Shown here: piece after piece, positions 45,790-54,150 of the stretch
How positions within the stretch are numbered: position 1 is the stretch's first letter
Layout: each line of letters begins with the position of its first letter
NCBI RefSeq assembly: GCF_010894405.1
Contig: NZ_JAAIYA010000016.1
Coordinates: forward strand, 212,830 to 276,829
DNA: 64,000 nucleotides
Source: Pyxidicoccus caerfyrddinensis
GTDB lineage: Bacteria > Myxococcota > Myxococcia > Myxococcales > Myxococcaceae
Direction of reading: 5' to 3'
Made by a program: the position numbers and the translations under genes
The notes under the pieces: model-generated
What the model saw: the letters and a program-made list of their open reading frames with translations, nothing else
What the model was told of the DNA's origin: nothing
Database searches by the model: none

Positions 45790-45829
45790 GCGTGCGCAGC
45801 GGGTGGGAATGGCTTAGGAAGGGGGCCGC

Positions 45830-47110
45830 ATGGCCACACAACGTCAGGTCTCCGAGCGCGCGGTGGTGTTCCTCATCGGCGCGGTCCAGTTCGTCAACAT
45901 CCTGGACTTCGTGATGGTGATGCCGCTGGGTCCGGACTTCGCGAAGGGGCTGGGAATCGCCGCCTCGCACATCGGCACCATTGGCGGCGCGTACACGGCG
46001 GCGGCGAGCGTGGCGGGGCTGGTGGGCGGCTACTTCCTGGACCGGTTCGACCGGCGCAAGGCGCTGGCGGTGTCCATGATGGGGCTGGTGCTGGCCACCG
46101 CGGCGGGCGGGCTCGCCACGGGGCTCACCACGCTGCTGCTGGCGCGCGTGGCCGCCGGCATCTTCGGTGGGCCGGCCACGTCGCTGTCCCTGTCCATCAT
46201 CGCGGACCTGGTGCCGGTGGAGCGGCGCGGGCGGGCGCTGGGCGCGGTGATGGGGGCCTTCTCCATCGCCTCCATCGCCGGGGTGCCGCTGGCGCTGTGG
46301 CTGGCGGAGTGGGGCAACTGGCGCACGCCCTTCCTCGTGGTGGCGGGGCTGGGCCTGCTCGTCGCCGCGGGCGCCATCTTCTACCTGCCCCCGGTGCGCG
46401 GACACCTGGAGTCGGGGAGGCCGGTGAACACGGTGGGCGTGTGGGAGCTGCTCTCGCGCGGCGACGTGCAGCTGTCCTATCTCATGACGGCGGTGGTGAT
46501 GATGGCCAGCTTCGTCATGGTCCCCAACATCTCCTCCTTCGTGCAGCAGAACCTGGGCTACCCGCGAGAGAGCCTGGGCTTCGCGTACTTCGTGGGCGGC
46601 CTGGTGAGCTTCGTCACGCTGCGCGTGGCGGGCCCGCTGGTGGACAAGCACGGGGCCTTCGTCGTGGGCTCGGTGGGCTCGGTGCTGGCGGTGGTGTCCA
46701 CGTACGTGGGCTTCGTGAACTACCCGCGGTGGCTGCCGGTGCCGGTGCTCTTCATGGCCTTCATGCTGTCCATGGGCATGCGCAACGTGGCCTACAACAC
46801 CCTCACCTCGCGGGTGCCCGAGAATCCGGTGCGCGCGCGCTTCATGTCCCTGCAGTCCGCCATCCAGCACATGGCCGCGGCCGTGGGCGCCTTCGTCAGC
46901 GTGCAGATGTTGACGGACCTGCCGGACGGCACCCTGGGCGGCATGTCGCAGGTGGCCGGGCTGTCCATCGTGATGACGCTGGCGGTACCGCCCATCCTGC
47001 GGGTGGTGGAGCGGCGGGTGCGCTCCCGGGAGCAGGCCCGGGCCCTGGCCGTGGCGCCGTCCAGGGGCGGCGCCGTCCCCCTGTCGCCCGAGGCCTCCCC
47101 GCACTCGTGA
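45830..47110 (+). CDS. MFS transporter
   Basis: 426 residues, twelve membrane helices, with the DHA1-type motif A GGYFLDRFDRRKAL in the loop after helix 2 and FGGPATSLSLSIIADLVPVERRGRALG near the middle. The family exports sugars or drugs; AraJ-like proteins are the closest in style. ATG 45830 follows GAAGGGGGCC. It is close upstream of tatB but separated by 134 bases, so probably a separate unit. Confidence 0.9.
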   Translation: MATQRQVSERAVVFLIGAVQFVNILDFVMVMPLGPDFAKGLGIAASHIGTIGGAYTAAASVAGLVGGYFLDRFDRRKALAVSMMGLVLATAAGGLATGLTTLLLARVAAGIFGGPATSLSLSIIADLVPVERRGRALGAVMGAFSIASIAGVPLALWLAEWGNWRTPFLVVAGLGLLVAAGAIFYLPPVRGHLESGRPVNTVGVWELLSRGDVQLSYLMTAVVMMASFVMVPNISSFVQQNLGYPRESLGFAYFVGGLVSFVTLRVAGPLVDKHGAFVVGSVGSVLAVVSTYVGFVNYPRWLPVPVLFMAFMLSMGMRNVAYNTLTSRVPENPVRARFMSLQSAIQHMAAAVGAFVSVQMLTDLPDGTLGGMSQVAGLSIVMTLAVPPILRVVERRVRSREQARALAVAPSRGGAVPLSPEASPHS

Positions 47111-47244
47111 TGGGGCGATTTGCCCCGCCTGCCTGCCTGCCGCCCTCCCACGGTGCCGGGCGGACGCATGGATGAGACGAGCGGTTGCGCCGGCCCGTCC
47201 GGGGCGCGATAACCCGGGCTGCTTTCCCGGGAGTGCGTCAGGAC

Positions 47245-47748
47245 ATGTTCAACATCGGCGCAGGCGAGATGGTGCTCATCGCGGTGGCCGCGCTGCTCAT
47301 TCTCGGGCCGAAGCGGCTGCCCGAACTGGCGCGTGGCCTCGGCAAGTTCATGCGGGAGTTCCGCCGCCAGACGGACGAGGTCCGCAACGTCGTGGAGCGG
47401 GAGTTCTACTCCATGGACCAGGACATCGCCGCGCCCACGCCGCCCGTGCGCCCCGGCACGCCCTTCGCCAACACGCCGCCTCCGTCCTCGGTGGCCCTCC
47501 CCGAGGCACCCCTCTTCCCGCCGGACGCCGCCCTCGCGGGCACGGAGTCACCGGTTCCGGAGGCCGCCGTGCCCGTTCCCTCCTCGGGCACCGAGGTGCT
47601 GGAGATGGACGCCGCCGGGCCCCGGCCGCTGGAGCCCTCGTTCCTTCACGAGCCCGCGGCGGCTCCGGCCGAGCCGGTGGCGCTCACCCCTGATACGCCG
47701 GTGCCCGTCCCCGGCACGGTGGCGCGCAACGCGCCGAAACGGAGCTGA
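47245..47748 (+). CDS. tatB: twin-arginine translocase subunit TatB
   Basis: 167 residues. The single N-terminal membrane helix MFNIGAGEMVLIAVAALLILGPKRLPELARGLGKFMREFRRQTDEV has the Glu at position 8 and the Gly-Pro hinge typical of TatB; FNIG at the start marks TatB rather than TatA. The remaining 110 residues form a long Pro/Ala-rich tail. It works with TatC to recognise twin-arginine signal peptides. ATG 47245 is chosen at the conserved start; a longer frame upstream has no match. It is followed after 18 bases by tatC. Confidence 0.93.
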   Translation: MFNIGAGEMVLIAVAALLILGPKRLPELARGLGKFMREFRRQTDEVRNVVEREFYSMDQDIAAPTPPVRPGTPFANTPPPSSVALPEAPLFPPDAALAGTESPVPEAAVPVPSSGTEVLEMDAAGPRPLEPSFLHEPAAAPAEPVALTPDTPVPVPGTVARNAPKRS

Positions 47749-47766
47749 GCCCTGAGTCCCCCGCCC

Positions 47767-48999
47767 ATGGCCTCCGAGCCCGATCTGCGCATGAGCTTGA
47801 TGGATCACCTCGCGGAGCTCCGCTCGCGCCTGTTCAGGTGCACCATCGCGGTGTTCGTGCTGGGCACCATCTCGCTGGTGTTCGCCCGGCCCATCTTCGG
47901 CCTGCTGATGCGGCCGGTGCTGGACGCGCTGCCCGAGGGAAGCCGCGCCCTCATCTACACGTCCGGCATCGAGGAGATAAACGTCCTCATGAAGGTGGGC
48001 GTGTACTGCGGCATCTTCCTCACCACGCCCGTCATCCTGCTGCAAATCTGGGGCTTCGTGTCGCCGGGGCTGTACCCGGAGGAGCGCCGCTTCGCCGCGC
48101 CCTTCGTGGCGTTCGGCTCCATCGCCTTCATCCTGGGCGCGAGCTTCTGCTACTTCGCGGTGCTGCCCTCCATGTTCAAGTTCCTCCTCAACGAGGAGGA
48201 GACGCTGGCGCTGGAGCAGCGGCTGGACCTGGCCCGGCTGCGCGCGGATGACGCCCTGCGCTTCCTGCGCGTGGGCGACGTCGAGCGGGCGGGCGCGCTC
48301 GCCAAGGAGACGAGCGGCATGTTGCGCGCCGACGGCGAGGGCCAGGTGCCCGAGCCGGAGCAGGCGCCCGCGGTCAGCGTGGAACTGAAGTCGCGCATCG
48401 AGGCGCTGGGCGTGTTGGTGGACGCGGCGGCGGATGGCCTCGACAACCAGCAGGCGCGGGGCGTGCTGCGGCAGGTGGTGGAGAAGCGGGTGGAGGCGGT
48501 GACGGCGTACGGCCGCCAGGACTACGCGGCGACGGCGACCGCCCTGGACGGCGCGGCCGGCCTGTTGGGTGGCGCGGCCTCCACGCGCTCGCAGGAGCTG
48601 TCGGACCTGTGGAAGCTGGAGAAGGAGCTGTCCACCGGGTACGCGCGCCACGAGGCCGCGCGGTGGACGCGCCCCATGCTGTCCATGCACGAGCAACTCT
48701 CCCTGGTGCTGCTGCTCATCCTCGCCTTCGGCATCATCTTCGAGCTGCCGCTGGTGATGGCGCTCCTGGGCGTGGTGGGCGTCGTCCAGTCGAAGTGGCT
48801 CTTCAAGTACCAGCGCCATGCCTTCGTGGTGTGCCTCATCGCCGCGGCGGTGATTACCCCCACTGGTGACGTGGTGAATCTGTCGCTGATGGCGGGCCCC
48901 ATGCTGGCCTGCTACGAGCTGGGTGTGCTGCTCGTGTGGCTGGTGGAGCGGCGCCGGGCGCGCAACGCGGCGGAAACCGGCATCACCCCGGCGTCCTGA
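47767..48999 (+). CDS. tatC: TatC with large extra domain
   Basis: 410 residues against about 250 in most TatC proteins. The core is complete: MSLMDHLAELRSRLFR at the N-terminus, the PEERRFAAPFVAFG segment with the key Glu, the FGIIFELPLV helix with its Glu and six membrane helices in all. Between helices 3 and 4, residues 142 to 300 (nt 48190-48666) form an insert rich in Glu, Arg, Ala and Leu, predicted helical, where E. coli TatC has only about 20 residues. This periplasmic loop faces the translocation site. TatC binds the twin-arginine signal. Confidence 0.93.
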   Translation: MASEPDLRMSLMDHLAELRSRLFRCTIAVFVLGTISLVFARPIFGLLMRPVLDALPEGSRALIYTSGIEEINVLMKVGVYCGIFLTTPVILLQIWGFVSPGLYPEERRFAAPFVAFGSIAFILGASFCYFAVLPSMFKFLLNEEETLALEQRLDLARLRADDALRFLRVGDVERAGALAKETSGMLRADGEGQVPEPEQAPAVSVELKSRIEALGVLVDAAADGLDNQQARGVLRQVVEKRVEAVTAYGRQDYAATATALDGAAGLLGGAASTRSQELSDLWKLEKELSTGYARHEAARWTRPMLSMHEQLSLVLLLILAFGIIFELPLVMALLGVVGVVQSKWLFKYQRHAFVVCLIAAAVITPTGDVVNLSLMAGPMLACYELGVLLVWLVERRRARNAAETGITPAS

Positions 49000-49014
49000 T
49001 CCGTGGAGGGGGCG

Positions 49015-50106
49015 ATGCGGGTGTCCCGCCGGCAGCTCCAGGCCAACCTGCGCTACCTGCGGGCGCTCACGCGGCGCTTCCGCACCACGCTGATGCTGTC
49101 GGCGACCCTGTTCCTCCTGGGGCCGCTGCTGTTCTGCTGGCGCTACGTGCCGACGGACGGGACGCCCCTTACCTTCGGTGAGGCGCTCCACCACGTCTAC
49201 TTCCTGCTCTACGGCCAGCCCTCGCTGCCGTACGTGCACGACTGGCTCATCGAGCTGCTCAATGTGGTGATTCCACCGGTGGGCATCGCCCTCGTGGTGG
49301 ATGGCGTGGTGCGCTTCGCCTACCTCTTCTTCGCCCGGCACAAGAACGACAAGGAGTGGATCGAAGTGGTCACCGAGACGATGAAGGGACACGTCGTGGT
49401 GTGCGGGGCGGGACGCGTGGGCTACCGCGTCGTCGCGCAGCTGCGGGAGATGGGCCGGGACGTGGTGGTGGTGGAGAAGCGCGAGGACGCCGCCTTCGTC
49501 TCCGCGTTGCGCGACGAGCAGGTGCCGTTGCTCATCGACGACACGCGCAGCCCGCTGTGCCTGCCGCGCACCAACGTGAAGTACGCGTCCGCCATCGTCT
49601 GCGCCACGGACGACGACCTGGCCAACCTCAACATCGCGCTCGACGCGCGCCGGCTCAACCCGGACATCCGCGTGGTCATCCGCCTGTTCGACGATGACCT
49701 GAGCGGCAAGGTGCGCGACACCTTCAAGGCGGAGGCGCTCTCCAGCTCGTCGCTGGCCGCGCCCGCCATGGCGCTGGCTGCCATGGACCCGCGCATCATC
49801 CACTCCTTCCACCTGGGCAAGCACCTGATGGTGGTGTCCCAGTTCACCGCGCGCGAGGGGCTGCCCGGGCTGAACATCGCCAGCGTGCGCGACAGGTTCG
49901 GCGCGCTGACGCTGTCGCTGGTGCGCGGGGAGCATGAGCGGCTCAACCCGGGCGGTGACGAGGTCGTCCAGGCCGGGGACGTGCTGACGCTCCAGGCGTC
50001 GTACCCGGACTACCGCCGGCTGCGAGCCTTCACCTGTGAGTCCGAGCCGCCGACGTGGTCCCAGCACGCGCCGCCGGAGGTGCCGGGGAGTCGCAGGGTG
50101 GGGTGA
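49015..50106 (+). CDS. RCK/TrkA-N domain membrane protein
   Basis: 363 residues. Two membrane segments (RTTLMLSATLFLLGPLLFCWRYV and LLNVVIPPVGIALVVDGVVRFAYLFF) precede an NAD-binding RCK domain (GHVVVCGAGRVGYRVVAQLREMGRDVVVVEK) and an RCK-C-like end. No selectivity filter (TxGYG) lies between the helices, so it is not a conventional potassium channel; the YFLLYGQPSLPYVHD stretch is where a pore loop would sit. ATG 49015 follows GGAGGGGGCG; GTG 49003 is possible. Follows tatC by 15 bases. Confidence 0.85.
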   Translation: MRVSRRQLQANLRYLRALTRRFRTTLMLSATLFLLGPLLFCWRYVPTDGTPLTFGEALHHVYFLLYGQPSLPYVHDWLIELLNVVIPPVGIALVVDGVVRFAYLFFARHKNDKEWIEVVTETMKGHVVVCGAGRVGYRVVAQLREMGRDVVVVEKREDAAFVSALRDEQVPLLIDDTRSPLCLPRTNVKYASAIVCATDDDLANLNIALDARRLNPDIRVVIRLFDDDLSGKVRDTFKAEALSSSSLAAPAMALAAMDPRIIHSFHLGKHLMVVSQFTAREGLPGLNIASVRDRFGALTLSLVRGEHERLNPGGDEVVQAGDVLTLQASYPDYRRLRAFTCESEPPTWSQHAPPEVPGSRRVG

Positions 50107-50126
50107 GCGGGCCCTGCAGCGCGTGG

Positions 50127-50156
50127 CCGTCATCGCCCAGGGCGCGGTGATGACGG
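50127..50156. terminator. hairpin between convergent genes
   Basis: CCGTCATC pairs with GATGACGG around a 14-base centre that itself can pair. It lies in the 94-base gap between the RCK gene and metX and could stop transcription from either side. Confidence 0.5.
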
Positions 50157-50200
50157 ACCTCGGCGGTGTGCGCACCACCACGCAGGCGACGGACGCGGTG

Positions 50201-51487
50201 CTACGCCACCTGGACCCGCGCCGCTGAGCGCGGGCCCTCGGGGAGCGCGAGCGCGCGGGTGAGGAGCGCGGCCATGGCCTCCCACTCCACGAGGAAGCCG
50301 TCGTGCCCGTACGGGCTGGACAGCAAGGCGTGCTCGGCATGGCGGCCGTGCTCGCGCAGGCGCCGGGCCAGTGCCTCCATGTGGTGCGGGAGGAAGAGCT
50401 GGTCCTGGTCGATTCCCACGCACAGCGCGCTCGCCCGGATGCGCGGCAGTCCCCGGTCGATGCAGCGCGAGAGGTCGTGGTGGTCCATGGCCCCCAGCAG
50501 CGCCAGGTACGCGCGCGCGTCGAAGCGTGCCTCCAGCTTGCGGCCCTGGTGCTCCAGGTAGCTCTGCACCGGGTACAGCGCGCGCGAGGACCACGCGGCG
50601 GGCCGGGCCTGGCCCCGCTCCAGTCCTGCTTCCGCACGGTAGGTGAGCATGGCGAGCTGCCGCGCCAGCTCCAATCCTCGGTGCGCCGCCTCCGGGAAGC
50701 CCGGGTCCAGGAGCAGCGCCTGCCGCGCCACGTGGTTGAAGCCCACCACCCAGGACGTGGCGGACTCGGCGGTGGCGATGGGGGCCATGCGCGCGAAGCG
50801 CTCCGGAGCGAGCGCCGCGAGGCAGAGGACAATCATCCCTCCCAGCGAGCCGCCGGTGACGAGCGCCACCTCGTCCACGTCCAGCGCGTCCAGCGCCAGG
50901 AGGATGCTGCGCGCCTGGTCCCACGGCGTAATCGTCGCGGGCAACCGTGACTCGTCCTGGCGCAGGTCTCCCTTGGCGACGGACGGCGGCGGGCCGAAGC
51001 GCACGTCGTCGAGCCGCCCCGGGAAGCCCTCGTCGGCGGGGCCGGTGGTGCCGTAGCACGAGCCCAGGTTGTTGAAGCACAGCAGCCGCGCGCGCGACGG
51101 GTCCAGCGCGCGCCCCGGGCCGATGAGGGGCTCCCACCAGCCGCCCTCTCCTCCCGCGCGCATGTCGCCGGTGAGCGCGTGCACCAGCAGCACGGTGGGG
51201 ACGCGGGCGGGCGCGCGGGCCGGGCCCCGGGCACGGGCGCGCTCGGCGGACTGGCGCTGCTCGGCCACGGTGCGGCGCACGACGCGCAGGGTGCTCGCGC
51301 GGGCCTCCTCCTCGGGGAGGATGCGGGCGCGGGAGTGCAGCCAGGGGAGGTCCTCCTCTGGGCCCCACCACCAGCCGCGGACGAGGTGATTCGAGACGCG
51401 AGCGCCGGCCTCGAGTCTCACGTCGGGCAGGGCGACATCGAAGAGGCGCGGTGTGGGCGCGGAAAGGGACGTAATGGGCGTGGGCAT
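50201..51487 (-). CDS. metX: homoserine O-acetyltransferase
   Basis: 428 residues, alpha/beta hydrolase fold. The family signatures are LVHALTGDMRAGGEGGWWEPLIGPG, FNNLGSCYGTTGP, the nucleophile elbow GGSLGGM, the acidic SALCVGIDQDQLF and the base His in SPYGHDGFLVEW. It acetylates (or succinylates) homoserine for methionine synthesis. The start is ATG 51487, near the core; the open frame extends another 57 codons upstream, but that stretch forms strong hairpins. A metY or metB partner is not adjacent. Confidence 0.93.
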   Translation of the reverse strand: MPTPITSLSAPTPRLFDVALPDVRLEAGARVSNHLVRGWWWGPEEDLPWLHSRARILPEEEARASTLRVVRRTVAEQRQSAERARARGPARAPARVPTVLLVHALTGDMRAGGEGGWWEPLIGPGRALDPSRARLLCFNNLGSCYGTTGPADEGFPGRLDDVRFGPPPSVAKGDLRQDESRLPATITPWDQARSILLALDALDVDEVALVTGGSLGGMIVLCLAALAPERFARMAPIATAESATSWVVGFNHVARQALLLDPGFPEAAHRGLELARQLAMLTYRAEAGLERGQARPAAWSSRALYPVQSYLEHQGRKLEARFDARAYLALLGAMDHHDLSRCIDRGLPRIRASALCVGIDQDQLFLPHHMEALARRLREHGRHAEHALLSSPYGHDGFLVEWEAMAALLTRALALPEGPRSAARVQVA

Positions 51488-51548
51488 GGGACGCGGATTC
51501 CTCTCGGTGGAAGGGGCGAGGGGAGAGCGCGCGTCCAGGAACGACGAA

Positions 51549-51639
51549 GCCCACCAACCCTCGCGGGTGGATGGGCTCCGGTGGCTCGTCAGTGCCGGCT
51601 CGACGGACGTCAGCCGACGCTGGCGGGCTGGAGCCCACC
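51549..51639 (-). promoter_or_regulatory. structured 5' leader of metX
   Basis: Read on the minus strand, two consecutive GC-rich hairpins lie 60 to 150 bases before the start: one formed by GGTGGGC-TCCA-GCCCGCC (51622-51639) and another by GCCCATCC with GGTGGGC (51549-51576). This fits an attenuator or riboswitch-like control, but I cannot match a known SAM riboswitch. Confidence 0.35.
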
Positions 51640-51774
51640 CGGCATCGACATTCGACACATGGAGCGGAGGTGCGTCATTCGTGAGTACGGATAGTCCCGT
51701 GCCCGCCGTGAGTCAAGCAGCCGGCATTCAGCGGTGTGCAGTCCAACGACTTTCGAGAGGCGCTCCCCGGTGCT

Positions 51775-52635
51775 TCACGCGGGCTTGCCCGGTGCGCTGC
51801 TCCCGCCATGCTCGCCGCGGTGCCAGTAGGCCGCCGCCTTGAGCCAGTCCGTCGGATGTCCGCGCTCCTCGACGAAGAGCGTCCGCAGCTCGCGAACGAG
51901 CGCGGCCTCGCCGGCAATCCAGACGAAGCCGTCCCCCGCGGGGGGCGAGAATCCGGCGAGCGCGCGACGCAGCAGTTCGCCGTCGCGCGTACCCGGCTCG
52001 CCGCGCACGACCCACTCTGGCCGCCAGGAGGCCCGGGTCTCGAAGGTCTGCCGTTCGTCCTCATTCGCCACGGCCACCACGGTCGTCACGGGGACGCCGG
52101 GGCGCAGCGCCTCGACCCGGCGCCCCAGCGCCGGTAGCGCGCTCTCGTCGCCGACCAGGAGGTACCAGTCGAAATCGTCGGGCACGACGAGCGAGCCCTT
52201 CGGCCCACCGATTTCGAGTGTCTGCCCGACCTGGGCCCGCGCCGCCCACTCCGTCGCGGGCCCGGAGCCGTGCAGGGCGAAGTCGATGGTCAGCGTCTTG
52301 CCGGCGTTGTCGAAGGTGCGCGGCGTGAAGTCACGCATCACCGGCGCCCCGCTCGCACCGTCATGCAGCGGGAAGAACAGCTTGATGTGGTCGTCTGGCG
52401 AGGAGCTGTGGAAGTCCCCGAGCTCGGGCGACGTGAAGCGGATTCGCCGCATGCGGGGCGTCACGGACTCCACGCCGCTGACGACGAGCTTGCGCCGCCG
52501 GAGCTCATGGCGCACGCGAACGAGCTGGTGGGGCACGGCCATGGCTCCGGCCTCGGCTCCGGGGCGCTGCTCCGCGCCAGCAGGACGCGAAGCGGCGTAC
52601 CCTTCCTGTGTGTCTCGGGTGCCCTGGCGATTCAT
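51775..52635 (-). CDS. siderophore-interacting protein (YqjH-like ferric reductase)
   Basis: 286 residues. The FAD-binding domain has MRDFTPRTFD (the RxYTxR-type flavin motif), followed by GPATEWAARAQVGQTLEIGGPKGS and VGDESALPALGRRVEAL, ending in the family's WLKAAAYWHRGEHG. These reductases release iron from siderophores with NADPH. A 35-residue Ala/Arg-rich head precedes the domain. Its ATG overlaps the stop of the PadR regulator (ATGA), so both are made from one message. In E. coli the same two functions are the divergent genes yqjH and yqjI. Confidence 0.9.
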   Translation of the reverse strand: MNRQGTRDTQEGYAASRPAGAEQRPGAEAGAMAVPHQLVRVRHELRRRKLVVSGVESVTPRMRRIRFTSPELGDFHSSSPDDHIKLFFPLHDGASGAPVMRDFTPRTFDNAGKTLTIDFALHGSGPATEWAARAQVGQTLEIGGPKGSLVVPDDFDWYLLVGDESALPALGRRVEALRPGVPVTTVVAVANEDERQTFETRASWRPEWVVRGEPGTRDGELLRRALAGFSPPAGDGFVWIAGEAALVRELRTLFVEERGHPTDWLKAAAYWHRGEHGGSSAPGKPA

Positions 52636-53192
52636 GAGCGTAGCCTTTCAATCTTCTGCGCGGCCTCGTCGATGAGGGCCGCCACGTCGAGGATGATCTT
52701 CTTGTCGGCATCGGCCGACAGCGTGTCGAACAGCACGCTCTTCAGGTTGTGCATGGCGCGCCGGACCGGGGCGGCGTCGGTCCGCTCGCGAACCTCCCCG
52801 GCGGCTCCGAGCCGCTGGAGCAGGGCCTCCACGACCTTGGCGTTCTCGGTGAGCAGCGCCCGGCCCTGCTCCGTGATGGAGAAGAGCTTGCGCTGGCTGT
52901 CGGTACTTGGCTCGCCGACCAGGCCCATGTCCTGGAGCAGGGTGAGCGTCGGGTAGACCACCCCGGGACTGGGGGCATACGTGCCGCGGCTCAGTCCCTC
53001 GATGGCGCGGATCAGGTCATAGCCGTGCCGGGGCTCCTGGGAGATGAGATGGAGCAGGACGAGCCGCAGCTCGCCCCCCTCGAACATCCGGTGGCGCCCG
53101 CCATGTCCACCATGCCGCCCCCGGTGGTCATCCCGCTCGCCGTGCCAGGGATGCTCCGAATCGTCCCGCCCTCTTCCGTGTCTGCCTCGCAT
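52632..53192 (-). CDS. PadR-family regulator with His-rich head (YqjI-like)
   Basis: 186 residues. The first 34 are His/Gly/Arg-rich (HGRGRDDSEHPWHGERDDHRGRHGGHGGRH is an excerpted region at residues 4-33 with nine His), likely metal binding. The PadR winged helix follows: LRLVLLHLISQEPRHGYDLIRAIEGLS, then SPGVVYPTLTLLQDMGLV, and a C-terminal dimer helix. E. coli YqjI has the same build and represses yqjH in response to nickel. A 20-bp palindrome lies 42 bases upstream, so it likely represses its own operon. Confidence 0.9.
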   Translation of the reverse strand: MRGRHGRGRDDSEHPWHGERDDHRGRHGGHGGRHRMFEGGELRLVLLHLISQEPRHGYDLIRAIEGLSRGTYAPSPGVVYPTLTLLQDMGLVGEPSTDSQRKLFSITEQGRALLTENAKVVEALLQRLGAAGEVRERTDAAPVRRAMHNLKSVLFDTLSADADKKIILDVAALIDEAAQKIERLRS

Positions 53193-53233
53193 GGTGCGCC
53201 CTCTCGAGTTCGCTGAAAGTCTATCTGAGATGC

Positions 53234-53256
53234 CTCTGAGATATATCTCAGAGATA
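53234..53256. promoter_or_regulatory. PadR operator palindrome
   Basis: CTCTGAGATATATCTCAGAG is a perfect 20-bp palindrome (53234-53253); an overlapping odd palindrome ATATCTC-A-GAGATAT runs 53242-53256, and further TCTGAGAT half-sites lie at 53224-53231. All are 42 to 70 bases upstream of the regulator gene, in the place of its promoter. This AT-rich block stands out in a 70% G+C background. Confidence 0.75.
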
Positions 53257-53336
53257 TCGGCGTCAAGTCGACTTCAGCTCGCGGGGGTGTGCCACGGTGG
53301 CCGGTGCTTGGGGACCGGGCGAGAGGGGGAGCGCCG

Positions 53337-53978
53337 TCACGCCGCCGGAGCGCTGACGACGTGCGCGTTGGCGGTGTAGGGCGCCAGCGCGCCGATGTGG
53401 CCGGGCCGGGCCTTCACGCGCTCCAGCCACGCGGACACGGCGGGGTAGCGCCCCAGGTCGAAGCCGCCCTCGGGCGCGACGTGCGTGTACGCATACAGCG
53501 CGATGTCCGCGACGGTGGGGCGCTCACCGACGAGGAAGGGGCGCCCGCGCAGGTGGCGCTCCATCGCGGCGAGGGACTCGTGCCCGCGCTCCGTGCGCAG
53601 GCGCAAGGTCTCCGGGTGGCGCGAGGCGCGGCCCGTCAGGTGCCAGAAGCGCACGGTGCCCACGTTGGGCTCCACGCTGTTCTGCTCGAAGAAGAGCCAC
53701 TGGTGCACCTGGGCCTGCTCGAAGGAGTCCTCCGGCAGCAGCGGCGTGCCGCGTGCGAGATACAGGAGGATGGCGTTGGACTCGGCGAGGAAGCGGCCCG
53801 GCTCGGGCTCGAGCACGGGGATGCGTCCGTCGGGGTTCTTGTTTCGGAGGAAGTCCTCGGTGTGGCTCTCGCCCGCGAAGATGTCCACCGGCACCAATTC
53901 GTAAGGCCTGTCGAGCCAGGAGAGCAGGAGGCGGACCTTGTAGCCGTTGGCGGAAGGGGCGTAGTCATAGAGGCGCAT
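53337..53978 (-). CDS. glutathione S-transferase family protein
   Basis: 213 residues. The thioredoxin-like N-terminal domain (MRLYDYAPSANGYKVRLLLSWLDRPYELV) carries the SANGYK site and NPDGRIPVLEPEPGRFLAESNAILLYLA, where E-S binds glutathione. The C-terminal all-helical domain includes ERPTVADIALYAYTHVAPEGGF. It probably conjugates electrophiles to glutathione or reduces disulfides. ATG 53978 is chosen at the fold start. It faces the Ada-like gene, with 172 bases between the two starts. Confidence 0.92.
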   Translation of the reverse strand: MRLYDYAPSANGYKVRLLLSWLDRPYELVPVDIFAGESHTEDFLRNKNPDGRIPVLEPEPGRFLAESNAILLYLARGTPLLPEDSFEQAQVHQWLFFEQNSVEPNVGTVRFWHLTGRASRHPETLRLRTERGHESLAAMERHLRGRPFLVGERPTVADIALYAYTHVAPEGGFDLGRYPAVSAWLERVKARPGHIGALAPYTANAHVVSAPAA

Positions 53979-54150
53979 GCGGGGCTCCGGGTGGTGTGGA
54001 CGCGAGGCAGGGTAGGGAGCACGCCCCAGGCGAACGACCCGCTCCTTGCGGCCTTCGGCGGCGGCGGGCGGGCGCAAGAACCGGGTTGTTCGAGAGCGCC
54101 CCGGCGGCCATACCAACGTCCAGGAGCGACTCTTTCCAAGGAACCGTGGC

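Noticed and set aside
49015..50106. A potassium channel of the MthK type
   Set aside because: No selectivity-filter sequence lies between the membrane helices.
47548..50832. A minus-strand frame of about 1,090 codons
   Set aside because: Antisense to tatB, tatC and the RCK gene, with Arg/His-rich low-complexity translation and no domain.
51549..51639. A SAM-II riboswitch before metX
   Set aside because: The hairpins lack the conserved pseudoknot bases of that class, so only a generic structured leader is claimed.
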